DNA from: JAGNZR01 sp051648365
Lineage (GTDB): Bacteria > Fusobacteriota > Fusobacteriia > Fusobacteriales > Fusobacteriaceae
Assembly: GCA_051648365.1 (NCBI GenBank)
Contig: JBOFEZ010000072.1
Location: forward strand, 1-8,245
DNA length: 8,245 nucleotides
Direction: 5' to 3'
In this document: positions 1 to 5,465 of the stretch, piece after piece
Position numbering within the stretch: position 1 is the stretch's first letter
How the letters are laid out: every line of letters starts with the position of its first letter
Made by a program: the position numbers and the translations under genes
Notes under the pieces: model-generated
Database searches by the model: none
Seen by the model: only the letters and a program-made list of their open reading frames with translations
Told to the model about the DNA's origin: nothing

Positions 1-734
1 CCCTTAGAAAGAAGTGCTCCACTCTCTTTAAGAGAAAGTTTTCCAGTAATATTGATAGCAGCTCCGCCACTTATCTCCTCTATAATTTTTGCTCTTTCAT
101 TATCTTCGGGACCTCCTATAATTAGAGTTTTCACTCCCCATTTTTCATGAAAAATTTTTGCTAACTTCCCAAATTCTTCTGGAATCCATTTTTTTGTATT
201 TTTAGAAGCTCCAGGGGCCATTATCGGTAATCCATAATAGTTTTTATCTATCGAATCCAAATCTTTTTCTGTGAAAGGAAAGCTAATCTTTTCTCCGCTA
301 TATTTTATACCAAATTTTCTAAAAGCTCCGAAATAATTTTTTACTATTGTATCATCTACAGAATACCTTATAGCTCTCATTTTTACTAGAATAGTTTTCC
401 ACAAGCTCCTTTTTTTATATCTATAGGATTTTATTCCAATAAATTTAGTAAGAGCTAACGATCTGAATTTGCCGTGTAAATCAAAAACATAATCATATTT
501 ATTTTTTTTCAATTTTTTTGCAAATTTTCTAAGATTTTCTATTCCGTCGTTTTCTCCCTTTTTAAAGAGTATTAAGTTATCCACATAAGCAGAGCCTTCT
601 ATGGAATCCTTAAATTTATCCATAACAAGAAAATCTACCACAGCATCTGGATATTTTTCTTTAAAAGCTCTGAGAACCGGAGTTGTTAAAATAATATCCC
701 CTATGGAACTCAATCTTATAACAAGTATTTTCAA
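1..734 (-). CDS. Glycosyltransferase family 9 (LPS heptosyltransferase-like), 3' end outside window
   Basis: Likely transfers heptose from ADP-heptose to a growing LPS core at the cytoplasmic face of the inner membrane. I translated it by hand: 244 codons are open, with no frameshift, to the window edge. The N-terminus reads KILVIRLSSIGDIILTTPVL, the GT9 glycine-rich start; D13 matches the proposed catalytic acid of WaaC/WaaF. Around residue 170 is APGASKNTKKWIPEEF, the family's start of the nucleotide-sugar domain, followed by LIIGGPEDNERA. The start is TTG at 734-732, preceded by GAAAGGAGAT six bases away. That ribosome site lies inside the last codons of the kinase gene, whose stop ends at 736, so translation is probably coupled. 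The conserved C-terminal donor-binding motif lies beyond the edge. Family is secure; which heptose it adds (I, II or III) cannot be told. Confidence 0.88.
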   Translation of the reverse strand, partial: MKILVIRLSSIGDIILTTPVLRAFKEKYPDAVVDFLVMDKFKDSIEGSAYVDNLILFKKGENDGIENLRKFAKKLKKNKYDYVFDLHGKFRSLALTKFIGIKSYRYKKRSLWKTILVKMRAIRYSVDDTIVKNYFGAFRKFGIKYSGEKISFPFTEKDLDSIDKNYYGLPIMAPGASKNTKKWIPEEFGKLAKIFHEKWGVKTLIIGGPEDNERAKIIEEISGGAAINITGKLSLKESGALLSK

Positions 735-735
735 T

Positions 736-1437
736 TTAATCTCCTTTCAACTTTTTCCTCAATGCTTTTCTAGCATAGTTGAAATCGTCAATTTTTTCAC
801 CTAACTTTTTTAAAATCTTATAGAGCATTTTTTTTTCATAGCCACTTTTTATCTCTCTATAACAACTTTCTTCCAAATATATGAATTCCCATATTTTTCC
901 TATAATTCCAAATATATTTCTAGAAAGCTTACAGTCTATAAGATAGATAACATTATCCCTAACCATAAAATTTGAAAGCTGAGAGTCTCCGTGAAGATAA
1001 CCTTTTCCATGGATAGTTTTCAGATTTTTCATAACCAAATCTAAATCTTCTATTCCAGCATGTTTTCCTTCAATGTACTCCATAACAAAAAAAGAATCCA
1101 CTGTCATTAAAAATCTTTTTTTTTCTAGAGCCAGTATCGGTTCCGGACCTGAGAATCCGATTTTTTTTATTTTTTCGCAATTTAAAAACTCTCTTTTAGA
1201 TTCTCCGCCCCTAAATATAGATGAAAATCTCTGCCACGATTTTCTATTTTTTTCTATAGGTTCTTTGTATACGTATTGATTATCTCCAATTTCTATGAGA
1301 CTAACCTTACTTCTTTGATCATCCTTAAATTTTTTTATCTCTCTATAACTTCTATTTTTTATCTTTTCAATCAATTCTTGAGAGTTTTCTTTCTGATAAA
1401 AAATTTCAGTTTCACTATCCAATACTCTTCTTTTCAA
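736..1437 (-). CDS. LPS core heptose kinase, WaaY/RfaY-like
   Basis: A protein-kinase-fold enzyme of 233 residues, close to the roughly 230 of E. coli WaaY, which phosphorylates a heptose of the LPS inner core. Visible kinase parts: a candidate ATP-binding lysine K58 in QYVYKEP, a candidate helix-C glutamate E83, the catalytic loop YLHGDSQLSNF (H149, G150, D151, N156), and the metal-binding aspartate D168 in YLIDCK. No signal peptide or membrane segment is seen, so it is cytoplasmic. The start codon is TTG (1437-1435), with AGAGG seven bases upstream; the in-frame codon just before it is TAG, so no longer start exists. It begins 4 nt after the waaF stop and ends 1 nt before the next transferase. 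The surrounding heptosyltransferases favour a core kinase over another small-molecule kinase; the exact phosphorylation site is inferred only. Confidence 0.8.
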   Translation of the reverse strand: MKRRVLDSETEIFYQKENSQELIEKIKNRSYREIKKFKDDQRSKVSLIEIGDNQYVYKEPIEKNRKSWQRFSSIFRGGESKREFLNCEKIKKIGFSGPEPILALEKKRFLMTVDSFFVMEYIEGKHAGIEDLDLVMKNLKTIHGKGYLHGDSQLSNFMVRDNVIYLIDCKLSRNIFGIIGKIWEFIYLEESCYREIKSGYEKKMLYKILKKLGEKIDDFNYARKALRKKLKGD

Positions 1438-1441
1438 CTAT

Positions 1442-2458
1442 CTACCTCTCAACTGCTAATTTTTCCTTTATCTTCTCATAGATCATCTCTGGAGTTATCT
1501 CTAACATACATCGGAAATGTTTTTTAGGACACCGATCTCCTCCATGAATTCCACAGGGTCTACATTCCAATCCGTCCACTTCTAAAGCCTGAGAATTTTT
1601 ACTCCATGGGAAAAATCCAAATTTTTTCACAGTAGGACCAAAAATTGCTATTATATGAGTATTTTTAAAAGCTGAAGCTATATGAATAGGTGAGGAATCG
1701 TTCGTTACAACTATTTCACTTCTTTTCAAGAGTTCTGCAAGTTGCAGAAGAGTAGTCTTACCTCTTAAATCTATCATATTTTTAATTTGTTTTACATTGA
1801 GTAACGTTTCTTCTTTTCCACCGATTACAACAACTTCAATATCCTCTCTATTTTCTAACTTTTCCAAAAGAGAATTAAAATATTCGAGAGGCCATTTTTT
1901 TGTAAACCATTTACTCCCAGGAGCTACAGTAATAATTTTTTTATCTTTATAATTTTTTAAAATTTCATCTATTTTAATTCTATCTTCCTCTCCAGGATAG
2001 AGTTCAATTTCATATTCGTTATCTTTTTTTTCTCCTGTTCCTTCTACAAACGAGAGTATTTTTTCCACTTCATGCTTCTTTTCATCATATTTTATTTTTT
2101 TCGTAAAAAGACATGTCCCCACAGCGGTCTCGTATCCTATCCTTTCATGGCTTCTTGTCAGCCATGCTAAAACAGAACTTCTCAAATATCTATGAAGAGA
2201 GATAACCAAATTAAAATTCATCTGTCTCAGACGTTTTCCTAGGCTCCAAACTCCCATTATTCCACTGTGACTTCCATATTTATCATAAGAAATTATCTCG
2301 CTTATATGAGGATTATTTCTAAGTATGGCTGCTCCTGCAGGAGTGGTAAGGTATATGATTTCACTTTCAGGATATTTTTCTTTCAATTTCCTTAAAATAG
2401 GAGTAGAAAGAACTATATCACCAATAAAAGCTGTATGTATTATCAATATTCTCATCAT
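1442..2458 (-). CDS. waaF: ADP-heptose:LPS heptosyltransferase II
   Basis: Adds the second L-glycero-D-manno-heptose to the LPS inner core, using ADP-heptose, on the cytoplasmic face of the inner membrane. The 338 residues match the usual WaaF length. Motifs in order: ILIIHTAFIGDIVLSTPIL with D14 as likely catalytic acid, LTTPAGAAILRNNP (38-50), VAPGSKWFTKKWPLEYF (178-194), VVVIGGKEE (209-217), and the donor-site stretch VTNDSSPIHIASAF (251-264) followed by AIFGPTVKKFGFFPW (271-285), which is characteristic of WaaF. Near the C-terminus are four cysteines, C299, C302, C310 and C317. The first ATG (2458) overlaps the upstream stop codon as ATGA; a second ATG directly follows at 2455. The ribosome site GAGGAG sits only 3 nt before the first ATG and 6 nt before the second, so the second may be the true start. 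Confidence 0.9.
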   Translation of the reverse strand: MMRILIIHTAFIGDIVLSTPILRKLKEKYPESEIIYLTTPAGAAILRNNPHISEIISYDKYGSHSGIMGVWSLGKRLRQMNFNLVISLHRYLRSSVLAWLTRSHERIGYETAVGTCLFTKKIKYDEKKHEVEKILSFVEGTGEKKDNEYEIELYPGEEDRIKIDEILKNYKDKKIITVAPGSKWFTKKWPLEYFNSLLEKLENREDIEVVVIGGKEETLLNVKQIKNMIDLRGKTTLLQLAELLKRSEIVVTNDSSPIHIASAFKNTHIIAIFGPTVKKFGFFPWSKNSQALEVDGLECRPCGIHGGDRCPKKHFRCMLEITPEMIYEKIKEKLAVER

Positions 2459-3480
2459 TTACTCCTCAATTTTTTTTCTATAATCTCTATAAGTTCCTCT
2501 TCCATGGCAGATGTATAGCTATCAAAATATTTATGCCTATAATCTTCTTTTTTATTTTTTTCATCTGGAATCAGATAAGCTGCATCTACATTTCCAAAAA
2601 CACCCCATCTCAATGGACTTTGAGTTTTTTTTGCAGGATATATGGCTACTATTTTTCTTCCCAAAGAAGCTGCTATATGAGTAGGTCCTGTTGATCCTCC
2701 GAAATAGATATCTGCACGTTCTATTATTCCGGCAGTATTAAGAAGATCTCCTCCGTTTAAAAAAGGATATATCTTTTTTCTTTCAAGTCCCTCTAGAAGC
2801 TTTTCCATTCTTTTTTCATCACTTATATGGGCTGTAACCACAATATTAAGTTCCGGATCTCTTTCACAGAGTTTTTTCATAAGAGAAGAATACTCTTCAT
2901 CTCTTATATTTTTTGCCGATCCTCCCATAAAAGGATTTATTACTAGAAGTTTTCCTTCTATTTCATTATTTTTTAAAAATTTTTCAGCCACTTCCCTATT
3001 TTTATTGCTGAGAACTATCTCTGTATTTATTTGAAATTTATTATCATAAAGTTTAGGATCTATCTTTCTTACGAGGTCTAAATTATATTCTGCCTCATTT
3101 TTTTTCGAAAAAGATCTCTTTTGGAAAATCCCTCTATTATATGAAAAAAAAGAAGATATTTTAGAGTATGGTCCTATTCTATATTTTGCACGGCTGGCCT
3201 TTGACAATTTACCTATAAAAGAATCACTATACAGTGCTATAAACAAATCAGCTTTGAAATATTCTATTTTTTTCAAAAGCTCTTTCTGAGTATAGTCGTC
3301 GATCTTTACTACTCTATCTATATACGACAGATTTTTTACTATTTCATAATTATATTTCCTTACTAAGACTGTAATTTCAGCTTCTGGATACATTTTTCTT
3401 AGCATAAAAAAGCTGGGAATTGAAAGTATCAAATCTCCGATTTTATCTGTTCTGGAAATAATTATTTTTTTTATATCCAT
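2455..3480 (-). CDS. Glycosyltransferase family 9 (heptosyltransferase-like), first gene of the LPS operon
   Basis: A 341-residue GT9 enzyme expected to move heptose onto the LPS core. The N-terminus IIISRTDKIGDLILSIPSFF carries the family start with D16 as likely catalytic acid. The second domain begins at INPFMGGSAKNI (181-192), and the donor-binding motif is FGGSTGPTHIAASLG (260-274). It lacks the GPTVKKFGFFPW signature seen in the neighbouring waaF, so it is a distinct subtype, possibly a heptosyltransferase III (WaaQ-like) or I; the sequence alone does not decide. Start ATG at 3480, with AGGAG about 10 nt upstream, a slightly long spacing. It stops with TGA overlapping the waaF start, so the two are probably translationally coupled. 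It is the promoter-proximal gene of the four-gene operon. Confidence 0.85.
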   Translation of the reverse strand: MDIKKIIISRTDKIGDLILSIPSFFMLRKMYPEAEITVLVRKYNYEIVKNLSYIDRVVKIDDYTQKELLKKIEYFKADLFIALYSDSFIGKLSKASRAKYRIGPYSKISSFFSYNRGIFQKRSFSKKNEAEYNLDLVRKIDPKLYDNKFQINTEIVLSNKNREVAEKFLKNNEIEGKLLVINPFMGGSAKNIRDEEYSSLMKKLCERDPELNIVVTAHISDEKRMEKLLEGLERKKIYPFLNGGDLLNTAGIIERADIYFGGSTGPTHIAASLGRKIVAIYPAKKTQSPLRWGVFGNVDAAYLIPDEKNKKEDYRHKYFDSYTSAMEEELIEIIEKKLRSK

Positions 3481-3512
3481 TCTAAGTTTACTCCTATTTT
3501 TGTCTTATTTAA

Positions 3513-3540
3513 AGTATAGCTTAAATCTATGATTTTTCAA
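3513..3540 (-). promoter_or_regulatory. Sigma-70 promoter of the LPS core operon
   Basis: On the minus strand TTGAAA (3540-3535), a 16-nt spacer and TATACT (3518-3513) form a good housekeeping promoter. Transcription would start near 3506, giving a leader of about 26 nt before the ATG at 3480. It lies just after the tRNA-side terminator, so the operon is likely an independent unit. Confidence 0.7.
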
Positions 3541-3551
3541 AGAAAAAACAA

Positions 3552-3596
3552 TAAAAAAAAAGAAAAAAAGTAGTCAGGGAAACTACTTTTTTTCTT
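3552..3596 (-). terminator. Intrinsic terminator after tRNA-Met
   Basis: A perfect 15-bp inverted repeat (3560-3574 with 3582-3596) encloses a 7-nt loop. On the minus strand the stem is followed by an unbroken run of T (complement of the A tract ending at 3553). It would end the tRNA-Met transcript, and any read-through from the desulfoferrodoxin gene, before the LPS promoter. The AT-heavy outer stem could also work in the other direction, but no plus-strand gene ends here. Confidence 0.8.
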
Positions 3597-3662
3597 AAAT
3601 ATTTAGGGTTAGATTACAAAATGTGAATCTAAAAAGTGGGGTTTAAAAAAATATTTGGAATA

Positions 3663-3739
3663 TGGTGCCTAGAAAAGGATTCGAACCTTCGACCGCTCGG
3701 GTATGAACCGAGTGCTCTAGCCAACTGAGCTATCTAGGC
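3663..3739 (-). tRNA. tRNA-Met (anticodon CAT), probably elongator
   Basis: A complete 77-nt cloverleaf on the minus strand. The acceptor GCCTAGA pairs with TCTAGGC, followed by discriminator A and an encoded CCA. D arm GCTC..GAGC, anticodon arm CTCGG-TTCATAC-CCGAG with CAT at positions 34-36, and T arm GAAGG-TTCGAAT-CCTTT are all present. CAT could mean initiator Met, elongator Met or the lysidine-modified Ile tRNA. The acceptor starts with a normal G1-C72 pair, which argues against an initiator. The loop context TTCATACCC resembles elongator Met of Firmicutes rather than Ile2 (which typically has CTCATAA). Confidence 0.93.
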
Positions 3740-3757
3740 ATATGTTTTACATATAAT

Positions 3758-3786
3758 ATAGTACACTATTTTTCAAATTCTGTCAA
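3758..3786 (-). promoter_or_regulatory. Promoter of tRNA-Met
   Basis: Minus-strand TTGACA (3786-3781), 17-nt spacer, TACTAT (3763-3758). An A/T tract directly upstream of the -35 could act as an UP element, as expected for stable RNA genes. The leader to the tRNA 5' end is only about 12 nt. A 13-bp inverted repeat has one arm on this -10 region (see findings). Confidence 0.75.
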
Positions 3787-3879
3787 TATATTTTTTCCCA
3801 TTTCTGAACTATTTTAAAAAGTGTACTATATTTTTACAGTTGAACTTATTTTATGATTTTTAAATCTAATTCAGATAGA

Positions 3880-4257
3880 TTATTTATCTTTCCATAACCC
3901 ATGAATATTACAATATTCCCTTGCCATTACCGTATTTCCTTTAGCAACTTCAAAACAAGCCAAAGGTTCATCTCCAGGCTTAAGATATTTTCTATAAAGT
4001 CTGTCTCCATCAATAACAATCTCAATAAATTGAATATAATGCTCTTCTGTCATAGGATGAGCCGTCTCCTTGCCAACTTTTACTACATATCCAGTAGGAT
4101 GTTCCTCTATATATGGAACATGTTTTTCTAAAGATTTATCGGCTGTTTTCTCCTCAAGTTTTACAAAACCAGGAATTTCATTACAGCAGTCTATACCTAC
4201 AGCAACATCAACTACCACATTACAATTTTCACATTTAAACATTTCAAATCTTTTCAT
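3880..4257 (-). CDS. dfx: Desulfoferrodoxin (superoxide reductase)
   Basis: Cytoplasmic iron protein that reduces superoxide to hydrogen peroxide without making oxygen, the usual anaerobe answer to oxygen exposure. The 125 residues match two-centre desulfoferrodoxins. Domain I (about 1-35) is the desulforedoxin-like rubredoxin-type iron site with C9, C12, C24 and C25. Domain II holds the active site: EKHVP (E44, K45, H46), HPM (H67), H73, and the final REYCNIHGLWK with C116 and H119; all five iron ligands are present, as is the catalytic lysine of the EKH motif. The spacing between C12 and C24 is shorter than the 15 residues usual in Desulfovibrio proteins. Start ATG at 4257, with a full AGGAGG (4264-4269) six bases upstream. 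It lies downstream of a PerR-like regulator, separated by a terminator hairpin, which suggests peroxide-linked control. Confidence 0.95.
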   Translation of the reverse strand: MKRFEMFKCENCNVVVDVAVGIDCCNEIPGFVKLEEKTADKSLEKHVPYIEEHPTGYVVKVGKETAHPMTEEHYIQFIEIVIDGDRLYRKYLKPGDEPLACFEVAKGNTVMAREYCNIHGLWKDK

Positions 4258-4286
4258 AATTATCCTCCTAATTTTTATAAAATAAT

Positions 4287-4347
4287 AAAAAAGAACTCAG
4301 CTGCTCTTTCCCCTAATCTATTCTTTAGAAGAAGCTGAATTCCTTTT
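4287..4347 (-). terminator. Terminator-like hairpin between perR and dfx
   Basis: Arms 4293-4302 and 4333-4342 pair over 10 bp with one G-U; the outer AAAA/TTTT bases can lengthen it. The interior can add a second helix (TTCTTCTAA with TTAGGGGAA, two G-U pairs). On the minus strand the stem is followed by TTTTTT. It lies 10-15 nt after the perR stop and ends only about 18 nt before the dfx ribosome site, so it may limit rather than abolish dfx transcription. Confidence 0.7.
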
Positions 4348-4357
4348 TAATAGGATA

Positions 4358-4765
4358 TTATATTTTGCATCTTTTACAGATTCCTTTGAAATATATATGC
4401 TGTTCATTAATTTGAAAACTATCTAAAGCTACAACCCCTAAAAGAGAAGAATCTAAATCTAAATCATAGATTTTTTCGCAGTTGTCACATTTGAAATGGG
4501 CATGGATAGTTGTGTCTACATCATATCTCGTTTCATTCTCTTCAATAACTATTATATTTACAATTCTATTTTCTATAAACAGATTAAGAGTATTATAAAC
4601 AGTAGTTTTTGAAAGAGTAGGAATTTCAGGAGCTAGAGTTTTGTATATTATATCTACTGTGGGATGTGTTCTATTATTTACAAGGTACTCATATATTTTC
4701 ATTCTTTGATAGGAAGGTTTTATTCCTTTTGATTTTAAAAAATCTCCTATATCTAATTTGCTCAT
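4358..4765 (-). CDS. perR: PerR-like peroxide-sensing repressor, Fur family
   Basis: A 135-residue metal-dependent DNA-binding regulator. The N-terminal winged helix includes SYQRMKIYEYLV (18-29) and the recognition helix around KTTVYNTLNLF (53-63). The regulatory metal site matches Bacillus PerR residue by residue: H34 (B. subtilis H37), D82 (D85), H88 (H91), H90 (H93) and D101 (D104). The aspartate at the last position is the feature that separates PerR from Fur, which has glutamate. The structural zinc site is C93, C96, C130 and C133. In the known family, iron-bound PerR is inactivated when peroxide oxidises the histidines. Start ATG at 4765 follows a GGGGG-type ribosome site. It has its own promoter just past the acetyltransferase stop, and a palindrome in the leader suggests autoregulation. 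The downstream superoxide reductase is a plausible target. Family is secure; the PerR subtype is well supported but not proven. Confidence 0.85.
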   Translation of the reverse strand: MSKLDIGDFLKSKGIKPSYQRMKIYEYLVNNRTHPTVDIIYKTLAPEIPTLSKTTVYNTLNLFIENRIVNIIVIEENETRYDVDTTIHAHFKCDNCEKIYDLDLDSSLLGVVALDSFQINEQHIYFKGICKRCKI

Positions 4766-4786
4766 AGCTACCCCCTTTCATACTTT

Positions 4787-4799
4787 TGTAATCGTTACA
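4787..4799. promoter_or_regulatory. Candidate PerR/Fur-family operator
   Basis: A perfect 5-3-5 inverted repeat, TGTAATCGTTACA, in the perR leader. The promoter's predicted start is near 4802, so the site covers roughly +3 to +15, where a bound repressor would block initiation or early elongation. Fur-family regulators bind comparable AT-rich dyads (for example the Bacillus PerR box TTATAATNATTATAA), but this one differs in sequence, so assignment to the adjacent regulator is inference. Confidence 0.55.
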
Positions 4800-4808
4800 T
4801 TTTTATAT

Positions 4809-4837
4809 ATATTACCATTTTTTACAGATTTTGTCAA
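4809..4837 (-). promoter_or_regulatory. Promoter of perR
   Basis: Minus-strand TTGACA (4837-4832), 17-nt spacer, TAATAT (4814-4809). The -35 begins 7 nt beyond the stop codon of the acetyltransferase gene, so perR is transcribed independently of it, although read-through is possible since no terminator separates them. Confidence 0.75.
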
Positions 4838-4843
4838 GTCTAG

Positions 4844-5302
4844 CTATACCAAAGATTTTTTCATGAGATATCTATGGATACCATCTCCATATTCATCTTT
4901 TTGGAATTCTATTATCTCATATCCTATTTTTTTATAGAAATTAAAAGCTCTTAAATTTTCGGGATCTACTGTAAGTGATATTGCAGTATATCCCTTATTT
5001 TTAGCTGTTTTTTCACTATGTTTAATCAGTTTCCTTCCATACCCCTTCCCACGAAATTTCTCTCTTGTTAGAAATCCATAAAGAAAAAGTTCTTTTTTTT
5101 CTATTGTTGCCATATATTCTGCTATAGAGATAATTTCATCACCATCTTTTATTACAAGAAGGAGTCCATATCTTACAAAGGCTTTTATCAGCCAATAATC
5201 GGCTCCACCATTTTTCCCAAAAATTTCTTCTTCTATTTTTACTATTTTATCTATCTCTTTTTTGTCTTCTGATGTGATTCTTTTAAATTCTATACGTTCC
5301 AT
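4844..5302 (-). CDS. GNAT-family N-acetyltransferase
   Basis: A 152-residue cytoplasmic acyl transferase that uses acetyl-CoA; the substrate is unknown. The acetyl-CoA pyrophosphate loop (motif A) is TREKFRGKGYGRKLI with the R84-x-x-G87-x-G89 pattern, and motif B is ENLRAFNFYKKIGYEI (115-130), typical of a single-domain GNAT such as a RimI-like or small-molecule acetyltransferase. No ribosomal-protein or antibiotic-specific signature is recognised. Start ATG at 5302, with GAGGGG close upstream. It lies upstream of perR on the same strand but has a separate promoter with a large inverted repeat. Whether it takes part in the oxidative-stress response of its neighbours is speculation. Confidence 0.88.
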   Translation of the reverse strand: MERIEFKRITSEDKKEIDKIVKIEEEIFGKNGGADYWLIKAFVRYGLLLVIKDGDEIISIAEYMATIEKKELFLYGFLTREKFRGKGYGRKLIKHSEKTAKNKGYTAISLTVDPENLRAFNFYKKIGYEIIEFQKDEYGDGIHRYLMKKSLV

Positions 5303-5329
5303 AGACCCCTCATTTATATTGAAATGTGC

Positions 5330-5372
5330 TTATTTTTTTTAATACATTAAATTATAGTATTAAAAAAAATAA
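5330..5372. repeat. Perfect 16-bp inverted repeat around the GNAT promoter -10
   Basis: Arm 5330-5345 (TTATTTTTTTTAATAC) is the exact reverse complement of 5357-5372, with an 11-nt spacer that contains the -10 hexamer. All pairs are A-T except one G-C at the tip. It could be an operator or a cruciform; as RNA only one arm would be in the transcript, so it is not a terminator of the GNAT transcript. Confidence 0.6.
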
Positions 5373-5379
5373 AAAGCAA
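5351..5379 (-). promoter_or_regulatory. Promoter of the GNAT gene
   Basis: Minus-strand TTGCTT (5379-5374), 17-nt spacer, consensus TATAAT (5356-5351). The start would fall near 5344, leaving a leader of about 40 nt to the ATG at 5302. The -10 sits exactly in the spacer of the 16-bp inverted repeat. Confidence 0.7.
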
Positions 5380-5402
5380 ATAGGTTTTTAATAAAGGAAG
5401 AC

Positions 5403-5420
5403 TTTACAAAAATTTGTAAA
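5403..5420. promoter_or_regulatory. Perfect 8-2-8 palindromic operator candidate
   Basis: TTTACAAAAATTTGTAAA: two 8-bp arms with a 2-nt spacer. It overlaps the -35 hexamer of the permease promoter (5414-5419), an ideal place for a dimeric repressor. Length and compact spacing suit MarR-type regulators, but no regulator is identified; half-sites share TTACA/TGTAA with the perR dyad in the opposite arrangement. Confidence 0.5.
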
Positions 5421-5442
5421 TAGGATATATTAAAGGTATACT
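5414..5442 (+). promoter_or_regulatory. Promoter of the permease gene
   Basis: TTGTAA (5414-5419), 17-nt spacer, TATACT (5437-5442). A second -10-like TATAAT at 5442-5447 has no matching -35. The predicted leader is short, about 17 nt, just enough for the ribosome site GAGGTG (5455-5460). Confidence 0.65.
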
Positions 5443-5465
5443 ATAATTTAATTAGAGGTGAAATT

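Noticed and set aside
601..804. Plus-strand frames opposite the LPS operon (also 1073-1279 and 1276-1527)
   Set aside because: They lie antisense to convincing GT9, kinase and waaF genes, lack ribosome sites and have no recognisable protein features.
3609..3632. Hairpin TTAGATT/AATCTAA between tRNA-Met and its terminator
   Set aside because: There is no T run after it on the minus strand, and such 7-bp A/T-rich repeats are expected in this composition; the strong hairpin at 3552-3596 is the terminator.
3863..3881. Hairpin AATCTA/TAGATT at the dfx stop codon as terminator
   Set aside because: The stem is only 6 bp of mostly A-T, overlaps the stop codon and is followed by just three T; termination more likely happens at 3552-3596.
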